A stretch of 64,000 nt of DNA from Olsenella sp. KH3B4 (GTDB lineage: Bacteria; Actinomycetota; Coriobacteriia; Coriobacteriales; Atopobiaceae). Both the position numbers and the translations under genes were made by a program. Position 1 is the stretch's first letter. The number at the start of each line of letters is the position of its first letter. Where the stretch lies: assembly GCA_900111695.1 (NCBI GenBank), contig FOHD01000009.1, positions 1 to 64,000 on the forward strand. Reading direction: 5' to 3'. Of the stretch, positions 1-7,445 are shown in pieces. The notes under the pieces are model-generated. The model worked only from the letters and a program-made list of their open reading frames with translations, had not been told where the DNA came from and did not search any database.

Positions 1-262
1 CCGTGCGCGCGCGTGCCGCCGGCCTGGCGCGGGGGCGCGCCCTCCGGTAGGCGGGGCTCCCCTCGCCGTGGGCGCAGTGCATGCGGGAGGCCCGGTCGGG
101 CATCTCGCGGGCGGCGAGCTCGCCCGCCTCCTCCATGCGCAGCCACCGTCTCAGGTTCCACTCGTTGGGGAACAGCGCGAGCCTGCGGCAGGCCTCCGCC
201 ACGCTCATCCCGCTCTGGTGGAACTCCCAGAGTATCCCCTCGCGCTCCTCTTTGGTATACAT
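1..262 (-). CDS. IS3-type transposase OrfA-like helix-turn-helix protein, cut by the window edge
   Basis: An open frame starts at ATG 262 on the minus strand and runs off the left edge without a stop (87 codons visible). It begins MYTKEEREGILWEFHQSG and continues with a helix-turn-helix-like stretch (MSVAEACRRLAL) and a basic Arg/Ala-rich tail. The opening YTKEER and the SVAEACRRL helix resemble OrfA proteins of IS3-family insertion sequences and related HTH transposases. The catalytic OrfB would lie outside the window if it exists. No terminal inverted repeat can be located from this end. The flanking 1-2 kb contains remnants of other genes, which fits an insertion-prone spot. Family assignment is inference from the N-terminal pattern only. 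Confidence 0.55.
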   Translation of the reverse strand, partial: MYTKEEREGILWEFHQSGMSVAEACRRLALFPNEWNLRRWLRMEEAGELAAREMPDRASRMHCAHGEGSPAYRRARPRARPAARART

Positions 263-478
263 CCCGGGCTCCCTCCCGGACCGAGAAGGTCCGATCGTTC
301 GTCCGGGGTCCCAAGCGCTTCAGGGCATGCTGATTGGTTTTCCCGGCGCGTTCCTGCTGGTCACGCATGATGGGCAGCTGTCGGAGGCGGTCACGCAGAT
401 TGGATGGGAGACAAGGCGAGGCGAGAATGGGATGAGGCTATAAGTCGCCGATGAATAAGGTTTGCTCGCCTTCGGCCG

Positions 479-757
479 ATGCCGCGATTCGGCCCGAGCG
501 TGGTTCTTAGCACGCTCGGGCTAAGCGGCAGGGCAAGCGTCGATGCAAGAGAGTTCGTCGCTCGATTCAATGTGAGCGCCTTTCGCATGCACGAGCATCC
601 TAGCCCCGAGTGTCCGATTGGCCGCAACGTGCATGCCGTGCTCGGTAAAGAGCTCAACGCTGCGGAACAGGCTATGCTCGAGCGTCTTGATTCCACTACC
701 CTGGCCGATCTGGCCGACACCACAAGGGGGCGCATCGCGCAGCAGGAACAGGCCTAG
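479..757 (+). pseudogene. Rrf2-family regulator remnant (C-terminal part only)
   Basis: The frame ends with HEHPSPECPIGRNVHAVLG followed by a helical tail. This lines up with the C-terminal half of the intact Rrf2 regulator at 2838-3272 (SPCPQCPVGGNIHAALDG plus a similar tail). The first 30 or so residues do not resemble the winged-helix DNA-binding domain an Rrf2 protein needs, and no ribosome binding site precedes the first ATG. I read this as the 3' end of a lost Rrf2 gene. The paired cysteines (ECP versus CPQCP) are partly lost. A short expressed protein cannot be excluded but would lack DNA binding. Confidence 0.5.
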
Positions 758-864
758 GGGCCTGGGGTCGCGGGTTCGCCCAGATCGGCAAGCACCTCGG
801 GTTCCATCTTGGCACTCCGCTCAGCCAGCGCCCGCGCTCGTCGTCCGGACGGACTGCCCTCGCT

Positions 865-1368
865 TTATCCGACAGCCCCGCCCAACATGCGGCCCGACAC
901 CAAGGCCGCCAGTTCCTGCGGGGTCTCTTTCCAGCCACTGCGCGCCCATGTGACGAACATCCCGTAGAGCCCATAGGCGAGGAAGGCGGCCTCGTAGCCT
1001 CCGTCGCGTCCCAGGCCGGCGTCGCTTGCGATCGTTTCGAACGCGGCCGGGATGGCATCCGTGCGGCGTTGCTCGACCATGAGGCCGTCTTCCGCGCGCA
1101 GAGACAGGCAGAACCCGGAGTGGCGCAGGGCACGCTCGGGATTCGAGAACGCGAGCTCCTTGAGGCGGTGCTCCTTCTCGTAAGCGCGCCACCGGCGAAC
1201 AGGGCAGGCGGCCGGCAGCCCCTCCTTAGACGAGAAGCTGCGAGAGTGCGTGGCCCGGCCCACGCCCGCCCTTACGGCAAGCTCGTCGGTGGCCGCCCCT
1301 CGAATGTCCTTCTCGGCCATGAGCGAGAGCGGGGCTGGCCCCAGCATGTCCGTGGCATATGCAGACAC
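865..1368 (-). CDS. TetR/AcrR-family transcriptional regulator
   Basis: A 167-residue protein with a TetR-type N-terminal HTH (ATDELAVRAGVGRATHSRSF, about residues 26-45, then SSKE) and a ligand-domain tail containing AAFLAYGLYGMFVTWARSGW, typical of TetR C-terminal domains. The start is a GTG at 1368 with AGGAGG six bases upstream, so initiation looks sound although the protein is shorter than the usual 190-200 residues. The recognition helix is atypical: RATHSRSF where most relatives have RATxYRYF, which may mean drift. It is divergent from the broken esterase at 1497, and the gap carries GTATCG repeats suited to an operator. The ligand is unknown. Confidence 0.7.
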   Translation of the reverse strand: MSAYATDMLGPAPLSLMAEKDIRGAATDELAVRAGVGRATHSRSFSSKEGLPAACPVRRWRAYEKEHRLKELAFSNPERALRHSGFCLSLRAEDGLMVEQRRTDAIPAAFETIASDAGLGRDGGYEAAFLAYGLYGMFVTWARSGWKETPQELAALVSGRMLGGAVG

Positions 1369-1400
1369 GACAGACCTCCTGATACGAAAGCCGCCGATGC

Positions 1401-1448
1401 GTATCGTTCGCGCGTGTGGTATCGAACCGGTTGCTGAACGGACGATAC
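1401..1448. promoter_or_regulatory. Candidate TetR operator region with GTATCG repeats
   Basis: Between the divergent TetR gene and the esterase remnant the motif GTATCG occurs at 1401 and 1419, and its complement CGATAC at 1443-1448. The outer pair (GTATCGTTC at 1401 and GGACGATAC at 1440) forms a near-perfect inverted repeat. The position between divergent starts suggests autoregulation. This is inference from symmetry only. Confidence 0.4.
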
Positions 1449-1496
1449 GATTGCATCAACGGCAGTGAATCAAGGGCGTTCTTCAGGGGGGCCGAG

Positions 1497-1977
1497 ATGA
1501 AAGAGAAGACAAAGAGGCGTCTACGGCTGCTCGCAAGGGTGGTCGGCGGAATATGCGTCGCTCTTGTCGTGCTCGCCCTGGCGCTGGCTACTCACACGCA
1601 GATTGCGGTTGGGGCAATCCAGGCGCTTTCGGCCGGTACGGTCAAGACGACCAACACCTATGAACCTGAGGGCGAGCCCATGGATGCGGTGCGGGACAAC
1701 GGCCAGCGCATCGTTACCGATATTGCCTACGCCGACGAGTACCCCAACAGCTTTCTAGACATTACCTACCCCGACTCGGATACCTCCGTGCGAAGGCCTA
1801 CGTCGGTCTACTCCCATGGCGGCGGTTTCTTTGGGGGCGGCAAGGGCATGGGCGACCCGCTGGCGTCGAGCGTGGCCCGGAAATGCCGCACTGCTTCGTG
1901 GCCCCGAGCGCTCGGACGAGGTCGCACGCGACGCGTTCGAGAGGATGCTGGCCTTTCTCGCCGACCGGGCGGACTAG
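1497..1977 (+). pseudogene. Alpha/beta hydrolase (esterase/lipase) pseudogene with internal deletion and frameshift
   Basis: ATG 1497 follows a GGGGGGCCGAG ribosome site. The product starts with charged residues and one membrane or signal segment (about 12-35), then reaches YSHGGGFFGGGKG, the HGGG oxyanion-hole motif of BD-FAE/HSL-type esterases. Straight after it (near 1860-1885) the frame jumps to what looks like the C-terminus. One frame gives MPHCFVAP, and a second gives PERSDEVARDAFERMLAFLADRAD followed by TAG at 1975-1977. The GxSxG nucleophile and catalytic Asp regions are missing. At least one deletion of several hundred bases and a +1 shift are therefore needed to explain the sequence. 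The gene is dead or encodes only an anchored fragment. Confidence 0.7.
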
Positions 1978-2073
1978 ATATCGGCGAAGTGGGAACTGTC
2001 TGACAGAACAAGGCTTGACCCCGACGTAACGTCATGGCTTAGAGTGTGGCCAAGACGAGCGAGGGGAGGGTCC

Positions 2074-2811
2074 GTGAGAACCGTGCATGAGGTCAGTGAG
2101 CTTGCGCACGTGAGCGTGCGAACGCTGCATCACTACGACAAGATAGGCCTGCTCAAGCCGAGCGCCCGCAGCGAGGCGGGCTACAGGCTCTACAGCGATG
2201 ACGACCTGGCGCGGCTGCAGCAGATCATGCTCTTCCGGGAGCTGGAGTTCTCGCTCGCCGACATAGGAGCAATTCTCGACAGTCCGGACTTTGACCTGAA
2301 AAAGGCGCTCGACCAGCAGATCGAGCTTCTGGAGCTTCGTCGGGAGCACATCGGCAGCCTGATAGACATGGCGAAGGCCCTAAGGGGCGGAGAGGGGAGC
2401 ATCTTGGAATTCGAGCCGTTCGACACGAGCAAGCTGGACGAATACGCCGAGCAGGCGAAGGCGTCGTGGGGAAAGACCCCGCAATGGAAGGAATACGAGA
2501 ACAGGTGGGCCGGAAGGCCGAAGGGGGAGCAGGTCGCGATTGGCAAGAGCCTGATGGAGCTCTTCGTGCCGTTTGGACGGATGTCCGCCGAAGGGGCCGA
2601 CCCCTCGTGCGAGGAGGCGCTGGCGCAGGTTGCAAAGATCCAGGCATTCATCACCGAGAACTACTACGACTGCACCAACGAGATCCTGGCGGGGCTTGGC
2701 CAGGCATACGGCAGTGGTGGCGACTTCACGAAAAACATCAACGCAGCGGCCGGGCCTGGTGCCGCCGAGTTTGCCGCTGCCGCAGTGGGAGCGTACTGCG
2801 AACGAGCGTAG
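2074..2811 (+). CDS. MerR-family regulator with TipAS-like effector domain
   Basis: A 245-residue protein. Residues 1-70 form a MerR winged helix (VHEVSELAHVSVRTLHHYDK, GYRLYSDDDLARLQQI), followed by a coiled-coil dimerization helix and a C-terminal TipAS-type domain (ENYYDCTNEILAGLGQAYGS near residue 195). TipAS domains bind small drug-like ligands in known members such as TipAL. The GTG at 2074 is chosen because GAGGGGAGGG lies just upstream; earlier in-frame codons lack such a site. It stands alone between the decayed esterase and Rrf2. The effector is not predictable. Confidence 0.85.
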   Translation: MRTVHEVSELAHVSVRTLHHYDKIGLLKPSARSEAGYRLYSDDDLARLQQIMLFRELEFSLADIGAILDSPDFDLKKALDQQIELLELRREHIGSLIDMAKALRGGEGSILEFEPFDTSKLDEYAEQAKASWGKTPQWKEYENRWAGRPKGEQVAIGKSLMELFVPFGRMSAEGADPSCEEALAQVAKIQAFITENYYDCTNEILAGLGQAYGSGGDFTKNINAAAGPGAAEFAAAAVGAYCERA

Positions 2812-2837
2812 GCCGCGAGAGGTCCGCTCAGCAACGC

Positions 2838-3272
2838 CTAGCTGGCTGCTAGCAGGCGGATGTCCTTCTCGACGTATGCCAGGGTGGTGCGTTGCAGCTG
2901 GCTCTCCAATGCCTGCTGGGCGGCCTCAAGCCTGCCGTCCAGCGCTGCGTGGATGTTGCCGCCCACGGGGCACTGCGGGCAGGGGCTCTCGTGAAAGTGG
3001 AAGAGCGAGTCCGCGTCGCTCTGGTCCACGGCGCGCCACAGGTCGAGGAGGGTGATCTGCTCCAGCGGGCGTGCGAGCGTGATGCCGGTCTTGCCCTTGC
3101 TGGAGTTGATGATGCCCGCCTGCTTGAGCATGCCCATGATCGTGCGCACCATCACGGGGCTCGTGCCGATGCTGCCAGCCAGGAACGTGCTGGTGACGGG
3201 CCTGGTGCCGCCAAAGTAGTCTATGGCGCACACCATGTGCGCCGCCATCGTGAGCTTGCTGGTTATCTGCAT
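2838..3272 (-). CDS. Rrf2-family transcriptional regulator
   Basis: A 144-residue protein with an N-terminal winged helix (residues 1-70: LTMAAHMVCAIDYF, SPVMVRTIMGMLKQAGII). The C-terminal part has PCPQCPVGGNIHAALDG at about 97-113. Classical Fe-S Rrf2 members (IscR, NsrR) use three cysteines; here C98 and C101 form a CxxC, as in the NsrR/YwnA-like branch, so cluster binding is uncertain. It sits 8 bases downstream of, and on the same strand as, the MDR oxidoreductase, so the two are probably cotranscribed and the regulator may control that enzyme in response to redox stress (inference). Confidence 0.82.
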   Translation of the reverse strand: MQITSKLTMAAHMVCAIDYFGGTRPVTSTFLAGSIGTSPVMVRTIMGMLKQAGIINSSKGKTGITLARPLEQITLLDLWRAVDQSDADSLFHFHESPCPQCPVGGNIHAALDGRLEAAQQALESQLQRTTLAYVEKDIRLLAAS

Positions 3273-3280
3273 TCGTCTGC

Positions 3281-4261
3281 CTATTCCGTAACCACTATCT
3301 TACCAAAGCCCTCTGAGCTCTCCAGGAAGCGATGCGCATCTGCCATCCGGTCGAGCGAGAAGACCCTGGTGGGCCTCATGTCCACGCCCCTCTGCTCGAC
3401 GTACTCGATGAGTCCCGCGAGCTTCCCTTCGTCCACGTTCCCCGAGTAGAAGCTCGTCAGGAAGCCGTTGGGCGGCAGGTCGACTATGGGGTCGAAGTCC
3501 TCCATGTACCATACACCGACCAGCTGGCCTGTGCTGCAGACGATGCCGCCCTCCGACACATGGCTGCATGTGTCCTTAAGGGTTGCTGGCCCCACGAGCT
3601 CCAGGACACGCTGGCAGGGACGGCCCTCCACCTGCAGCTTCCCGTCCAGGTCAAGCGCCGTGTCGTCGTAGCCGCCCTTGAGCAGCAGGTCTGCGCGCGC
3701 CTCGCTTCGGGTGGCGCCCACAAGGCGCAGCCCCGGTGCCATGGAGCGGGCCAGCTTCGCGAATGCCATGCCGACGCCGCTGGTGGCGCCGCGAACGAGG
3801 ACCGTCTGGCCGGCTTCCAGGTGCAGGTTCAGCAGGGAACCGTACGCTGTGTAGTAGGTCTCGGGAATGGCGGCCAGCACTTCCCAGGGTAGGTCGGACT
3901 CTATGGGATAGAGCTGCTGGTTGGGCAGCAGCGCGTAGTCTGCGTAGCTGCCATCGAAGGCGCGACCCATCTCGCCCATGATGGAGACGACCTTCTGTCC
4001 CTCGGGCAGGCGAGCCGCGTCGGTGGTGGCCGCGACCTCTCCCACGCATTCGATTCCCAGGATGCGCGGGAACCTGACGGAGGGCGAGAGGCCCTGGCGT
4101 GTGAACACCTCGGAGTGGTTGAGTCCGCGGGCGCGCACGTGTACGAGCGACCAGCCCGGCTTCAGGGCGGGCACGGGGCGATGCTCCAGCCGTAGCACCT
4201 CGGGTCCTCCGGCCTCGTGCACCGCTATGGCTCGCATCGTCTTGGGAATCGAGTCGCCCAT
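3281..4261 (-). CDS. Zinc-independent MDR-family alcohol dehydrogenase / quinone oxidoreductase
   Basis: A 326-residue protein with a GroES-like N-terminal half (PGWSLVHVRARGLNHSEVFTRQG, GIECVGEV) and a Rossmann half with VLVRGATSGVGMAFAKLA. This is the nucleotide-binding pattern of NADPH:quinone oxidoreductase-like medium-chain reductases. No structural zinc lobe with four clustered cysteines is visible. The ATG at 4261 is chosen because GGAAGGAAG precedes it; longer upstream reading lacks homology. It is followed 8 bases later by an Rrf2 regulator gene, which suggests redox-responsive control. It probably reduces quinones or enals with NAD(P)H; the substrate is unknown. Confidence 0.8.
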   Translation of the reverse strand: MGDSIPKTMRAIAVHEAGGPEVLRLEHRPVPALKPGWSLVHVRARGLNHSEVFTRQGLSPSVRFPRILGIECVGEVAATTDAARLPEGQKVVSIMGEMGRAFDGSYADYALLPNQQLYPIESDLPWEVLAAIPETYYTAYGSLLNLHLEAGQTVLVRGATSGVGMAFAKLARSMAPGLRLVGATRSEARADLLLKGGYDDTALDLDGKLQVEGRPCQRVLELVGPATLKDTCSHVSEGGIVCSTGQLVGVWYMEDFDPIVDLPPNGFLTSFYSGNVDEGKLAGLIEYVEQRGVDMRPTRVFSLDRMADAHRFLESSEGFGKIVVTE

Positions 4262-4311
4262 CGTTCTTCTTCCTTCCTGATTCCTATTCCAGTGCGTCAT
4301 GCGCATGGGCG

Positions 4312-5145
4312 TTACCGTGCGACGAGTGACGCCTCGGCGCGCGCCGCGCCGCTGTGTCCGCAGGCGCACAGCTGGTCCTCCGCCAGGTCGCAGGTGTGGC
4401 GCTGGCGCGCCACCAGCTTCCGTACGAACTCGGTCGCCGGGCGTGCGAGAATCTCCTCTGGGGAGCCGAACTGCTGCACCCTGCCCGCATCCAGCACCAG
4501 CATGTGCGTGCCCAGAAGCAGCGCTTCGCCGATATCGTGTGTCACGAACAGTACGGTGATGCCGGTCTCGCGGTGGATGCGCGAGATTTCCGCCTGCAGC
4601 TGGGAGCGCGTGATCTCATCGACGGCGCCGAACGGCTCATCCATCAGCAGGATGTCCGGGGAAGCCGCCAGCGCCCGTGCGATGCCCACGCGCTGCTGCT
4701 GTCCGCCAGAGAGCTCGGACGGGTAGCGCTCCAGGAGGTCTTTGGAGAGCCCTACGATGTCCATCCACGTGCGCACTGCCTTGTGCGTGCGCTCGTGGTC
4801 GTGCTTGTTCAACAGGTTGGGCACGTAGGAGATGTTTTCCTCCACCGTCATGTGGGGGAATAGCACGCTGCCCTGGATGGCGTAGCCGATGTTGCGGCGC
4901 AGCTGGATGGGATCCGCGTCGCGGACGTTGCGCCCATCGACCAGCACGTCTCCAGAAGTGGGCTCGATTAGCCGGTTGACCATCTTGAGCGCCGTGGTCT
5001 TGCCGCTGCCGGAGGAGCCGATCATGGTGACGAACTCGCCCCTGGGAATCCTGAGGTTCAGGTGCTCGAGCACGCTCTTCTCGCCATAGCATTTGCAGAT
5101 GTCGCGATACTCGATGGCGACGTCATTGGTCGTCGTGGTGCTCAT
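4312..5145 (-). CDS. ABC transporter ATPase of an OpuC/ProV/EgtU-type importer
   Basis: A 277-residue NBD with Walker A GSSGSGKTT (about 42-50), Q-loop YAIQGSVLFPHMTVEENI, signature LSGGQQQRVGIARAL and Walker B ILLMDEPFGAVD. The FGAVDEITR pattern after Walker B is typical of glycine-betaine/choline-type NBDs. No C-terminal CBS pair is present; instead there is a short tail with a cysteine cluster (TCDLAEDQLCACG). Its ATG at 5145 overlaps the permease stop (TGATG), so translation is coupled. Together with 5145-6686 it makes a complete two-gene importer for a quaternary amine such as betaine, choline, carnitine or ergothioneine. Confidence 0.88.
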   Translation of the reverse strand: MSTTTTNDVAIEYRDICKCYGEKSVLEHLNLRIPRGEFVTMIGSSGSGKTTALKMVNRLIEPTSGDVLVDGRNVRDADPIQLRRNIGYAIQGSVLFPHMTVEENISYVPNLLNKHDHERTHKAVRTWMDIVGLSKDLLERYPSELSGGQQQRVGIARALAASPDILLMDEPFGAVDEITRSQLQAEISRIHRETGITVLFVTHDIGEALLLGTHMLVLDAGRVQQFGSPEEILARPATEFVRKLVARQRHTCDLAEDQLCACGHSGAARAEASLVAR

Positions 5146-6686
5146 CAGATCAGTCCCTTCGAGCGGAGAAACTCCTCGGCCACGGTCTTGGGGTCCTTGC
5201 CTTCCTCTTCCACCTCGTAGTTCATGCGTGCCATGTCTTGCTCGGAGATGGTGCCTTGGAGCTTCTCCAGCACGCCACGCAGCTCGGGGTGCTGCTGCAG
5301 CACCTGGTCGCGCACGACGTTGCCGCACTGGTAGGAGGGGAAGAAGCCCTTATCGTCGGTGAGGACCGTGGCGTCTGCGGTGCTTAGCTTTCCATCGGTG
5401 GTAAAGATCACGATGGCATCGACGCTGCCCTGGGCAAGCGCATCGTACTTGAGGCCGATGTCCATCTGCATGGTGTTGCCAAAGCTCATGCCATACGTGT
5501 TGCAGAGGGCGTCGTAGCCGTCCTCTCGCTCGAAGAAGTCTGCCTCGGCGCCTAAGGTCAGCTGGTCTGCCACGCGGGCCATGTCCGAGTAGGTCTTGAG
5601 GTTGTACTTCTCGGCGACGTCCTTGCGCACGGCTATGCCGTATGTGTTCCCAAAGCCGTACATTCCCACCCAGCTCATGCCAAGATTCTGGTAGCCCGCC
5701 TGCAGCTGGTCGAACTCGTCCTCGGAGTAGGCGCCCTCGTTCTTGAGGACCATTGCCCAACCGGTGCCCGTGTACTCCGGGTACAAGTCGAACTGGCCGG
5801 ACTCCATGGCGGGTTCGATGTTGGAGGTACCGCCACCCACGCCCTCGGTGAGTTCCACCTTGAGGTTGGTGTCGTGCTCGATGAGCATCTTGAGGGCTTC
5901 TCCCATTACGTACTGCTCGGTCATGGGCTTGGTGGCCACGTGGATGGTGTCGCTGGTCCCGGCGAGCATGCCCGGTACGGTTGCGCCCAGCGCCACGGCC
6001 GCGCATGTCGCTGCGGCACCAATGGCCAGCCTGCGGTTGGTGCGGTGCGCCTTGGCACCGCGCACCCGCATGCGCTTCTCGACAAAGCCCAGAATGGCAT
6101 CTACCACCAGGGCAAGCACGGCAATGAGAAGGCTGCCCGCCACGGTCATTGCAGCGTTGTTGGTGGTGATGCCTCGATAGATTGCCACGCCCAGGCCTCC
6201 CGCGCCAATGAACGACGCGATGCCGCCAAGCGCGATGGTCATGGTGGCCATGTTGCGGATGCCGCTCATGATGACAGGCAGGGCCAGCGGCAGCTGCACG
6301 CGCACAAGCGTCTGCATGCGCGTGCCGCCCATGCCCCTAGCGGCCTCCATGACGGCGGGGTCCACGTTGGTCATACCCGTGTAGGTGGAACGCACCATGG
6401 GCAGCAGCGCGTAGACGGTAAGCGCGATGATGGCGGTGGCGTCACCCACGCCGCTGAAGGGGATGAGAAAGCCCAGCATGCTGATGGACGGGATGGTGTA
6501 CAGGAAGTTCACGACGGCCAGCGTGGGCTTGGCCGCCTTCTGGTACTCGCTGATGAGGATGCCGGCGATGCCGCCAAACACGATGGCGATAAGGACGGCA
6601 ACCAGGCATATCTCCATGTGTTCAAGGAGCAGGCCCCAGAAGAAGTCCCACCGCTGGACCAGAAGGTCCCAAGTCTGCGCAAGCAT
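5145..6686 (-). CDS. Fused permease and substrate-binding protein of a quaternary-amine ABC importer
   Basis: A 513-residue protein. Residues 1-225 are a BPD-type permease with six or so membrane helices and the EAA loop (EAARGMGGTRMQTLVRVQLP). After a basic linker and one more hydrophobic segment (about 228-248), residues 255-513 form an OpuAC-like binding protein (VATKPMTEQYVMGEALKM, LYPEYTGTGW, VDAIVIFTTDGKL). This fused architecture is known in Listeria BilEB/OpuB and in pneumococcal EgtUBC, so solute delivery is tethered at the membrane. Aromatic residues such as YPEYTGTGW are compatible with cation-pi binding of a trimethylammonium group. The exact substrate is open. It is cotranscribed with the ATPase downstream. 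Confidence 0.88.
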   Translation of the reverse strand: MLAQTWDLLVQRWDFFWGLLLEHMEICLVAVLIAIVFGGIAGILISEYQKAAKPTLAVVNFLYTIPSISMLGFLIPFSGVGDATAIIALTVYALLPMVRSTYTGMTNVDPAVMEAARGMGGTRMQTLVRVQLPLALPVIMSGIRNMATMTIALGGIASFIGAGGLGVAIYRGITTNNAAMTVAGSLLIAVLALVVDAILGFVEKRMRVRGAKAHRTNRRLAIGAAATCAAVALGATVPGMLAGTSDTIHVATKPMTEQYVMGEALKMLIEHDTNLKVELTEGVGGGTSNIEPAMESGQFDLYPEYTGTGWAMVLKNEGAYSEDEFDQLQAGYQNLGMSWVGMYGFGNTYGIAVRKDVAEKYNLKTYSDMARVADQLTLGAEADFFEREDGYDALCNTYGMSFGNTMQMDIGLKYDALAQGSVDAIVIFTTDGKLSTADATVLTDDKGFFPSYQCGNVVRDQVLQQHPELRGVLEKLQGTISEQDMARMNYEVEEEGKDPKTVAEEFLRSKGLI

Positions 6687-7298
6687 CTATCCCCTTTTCT
6701 CTATGGCCTGAACGGGGCAGTTCTCGTAGCACAGCCCGCAGTGCAGGCAGTGCTCCTGGGCTATGGCGAAGGGCTTGCCTGGGGTGATGCACTGTTGCGG
6801 GCAGTTGCGCGCGCACGTGCCGCAGCCTATGCAGGCGTCGGTTATCTGGAAGCCCTGCAGGTGCGTGGGTGCGCCTCCCAGCGAGAAGGTCTGGCGATAG
6901 ATGGGGGAGACTCCCAGGTCGAAGATCTCGACGCAGCCGTTGTCGATCACGAACGGGTCCAGCACGTAGCGCGACTGTCCGGGGTACACGTCGTTCATCG
7001 ACGGGTTCTGCTCAAAGATGCGGTCAATCCAAGCGTGGGGGTCATCGGTGATGAAGCGCACTTCTCCGCCAAGGCGCACCATCTTGAAGTCGCGCGTCAT
7101 GCCCACGATGGCCACGTGGGGATCGCGCATGAGCTGCCCGTGGAAGTCCTTCCCACGCGAGGTGCAGAAGTACAGCGCGCCCTCGTCCACGAGCATCACG
7201 TCGATGATGCGGATCTGGGGGTGGCCCTCCTGGTCCACCGTGGCAAACGATACGTCTTTGATCTCGCGAAGCGTCTGCAGACAGTCCTGTGCATTCAT
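6687..7298 (-). CDS. FMN split-barrel (PNPOx-like) protein fused to a 2x[4Fe-4S] ferredoxin domain
   Basis: A 203-residue protein. Residues 1-135 are a pyridoxamine-phosphate-oxidase-like split barrel (FATVDQEGHPQIRIIDVMLV, ALYFCTSRGKDFHGQL). The C-terminus carries two ferredoxin motifs, CIGCGTCARNCP and CLHCGLCYENCP, for two [4Fe-4S] clusters. Electron flow between flavin and clusters is implied, but the substrate is unknown. The ATG at 7298 has GAGAGGAAC upstream; the frame stays open far upstream without homology. A well-formed sigma-70 promoter with a palindrome in its spacer lies at 7327-7355, so expression is probably repressor-controlled. The gene ends one base from the permease start. 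Confidence 0.83.
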   Translation of the reverse strand: MNAQDCLQTLREIKDVSFATVDQEGHPQIRIIDVMLVDEGALYFCTSRGKDFHGQLMRDPHVAIVGMTRDFKMVRLGGEVRFITDDPHAWIDRIFEQNPSMNDVYPGQSRYVLDPFVIDNGCVEIFDLGVSPIYRQTFSLGGAPTHLQGFQITDACIGCGTCARNCPQQCITPGKPFAIAQEHCLHCGLCYENCPVQAIEKRG

Positions 7299-7326
7299 GT
7301 GGGTTCCTCTCTTGTGGCTTACATGT

Positions 7327-7355
7327 AATATATGTTGTGACACGTAACGTGTCAA
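7327..7355 (-). promoter_or_regulatory. Sigma-70 promoter with an operator palindrome in the spacer
   Basis: On the minus strand a perfect -35 TTGACA (7355-7350) and -10 TATATT (7332-7327) are separated by exactly 17 bases, 28 bases ahead of the ATG at 7298. The 17-bp perfect palindrome TGACACGTAACGTGTCA (7338-7354) covers the -35 end and most of the spacer. A repressor bound there would block RNA polymerase. The regulator is not identified. The divergent macrodomain gene may share the control. Confidence 0.72.
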
Positions 7356-7445
7356 GAAAAACTTGACATGTTTGCTACTATTGCCCCGGCAAACACGAAC
7401 GTCCCATACGAGCGGTCTCGCCCGCGAGGGAGGAAGGGACACAAC

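Noticed and set aside
7363..7391. TTGACA at 7363 as the -35 of a plus-strand macrodomain promoter
   Set aside because: No acceptable -10 lies 16-18 bases downstream, while the minus-strand promoter here is nearly perfect.
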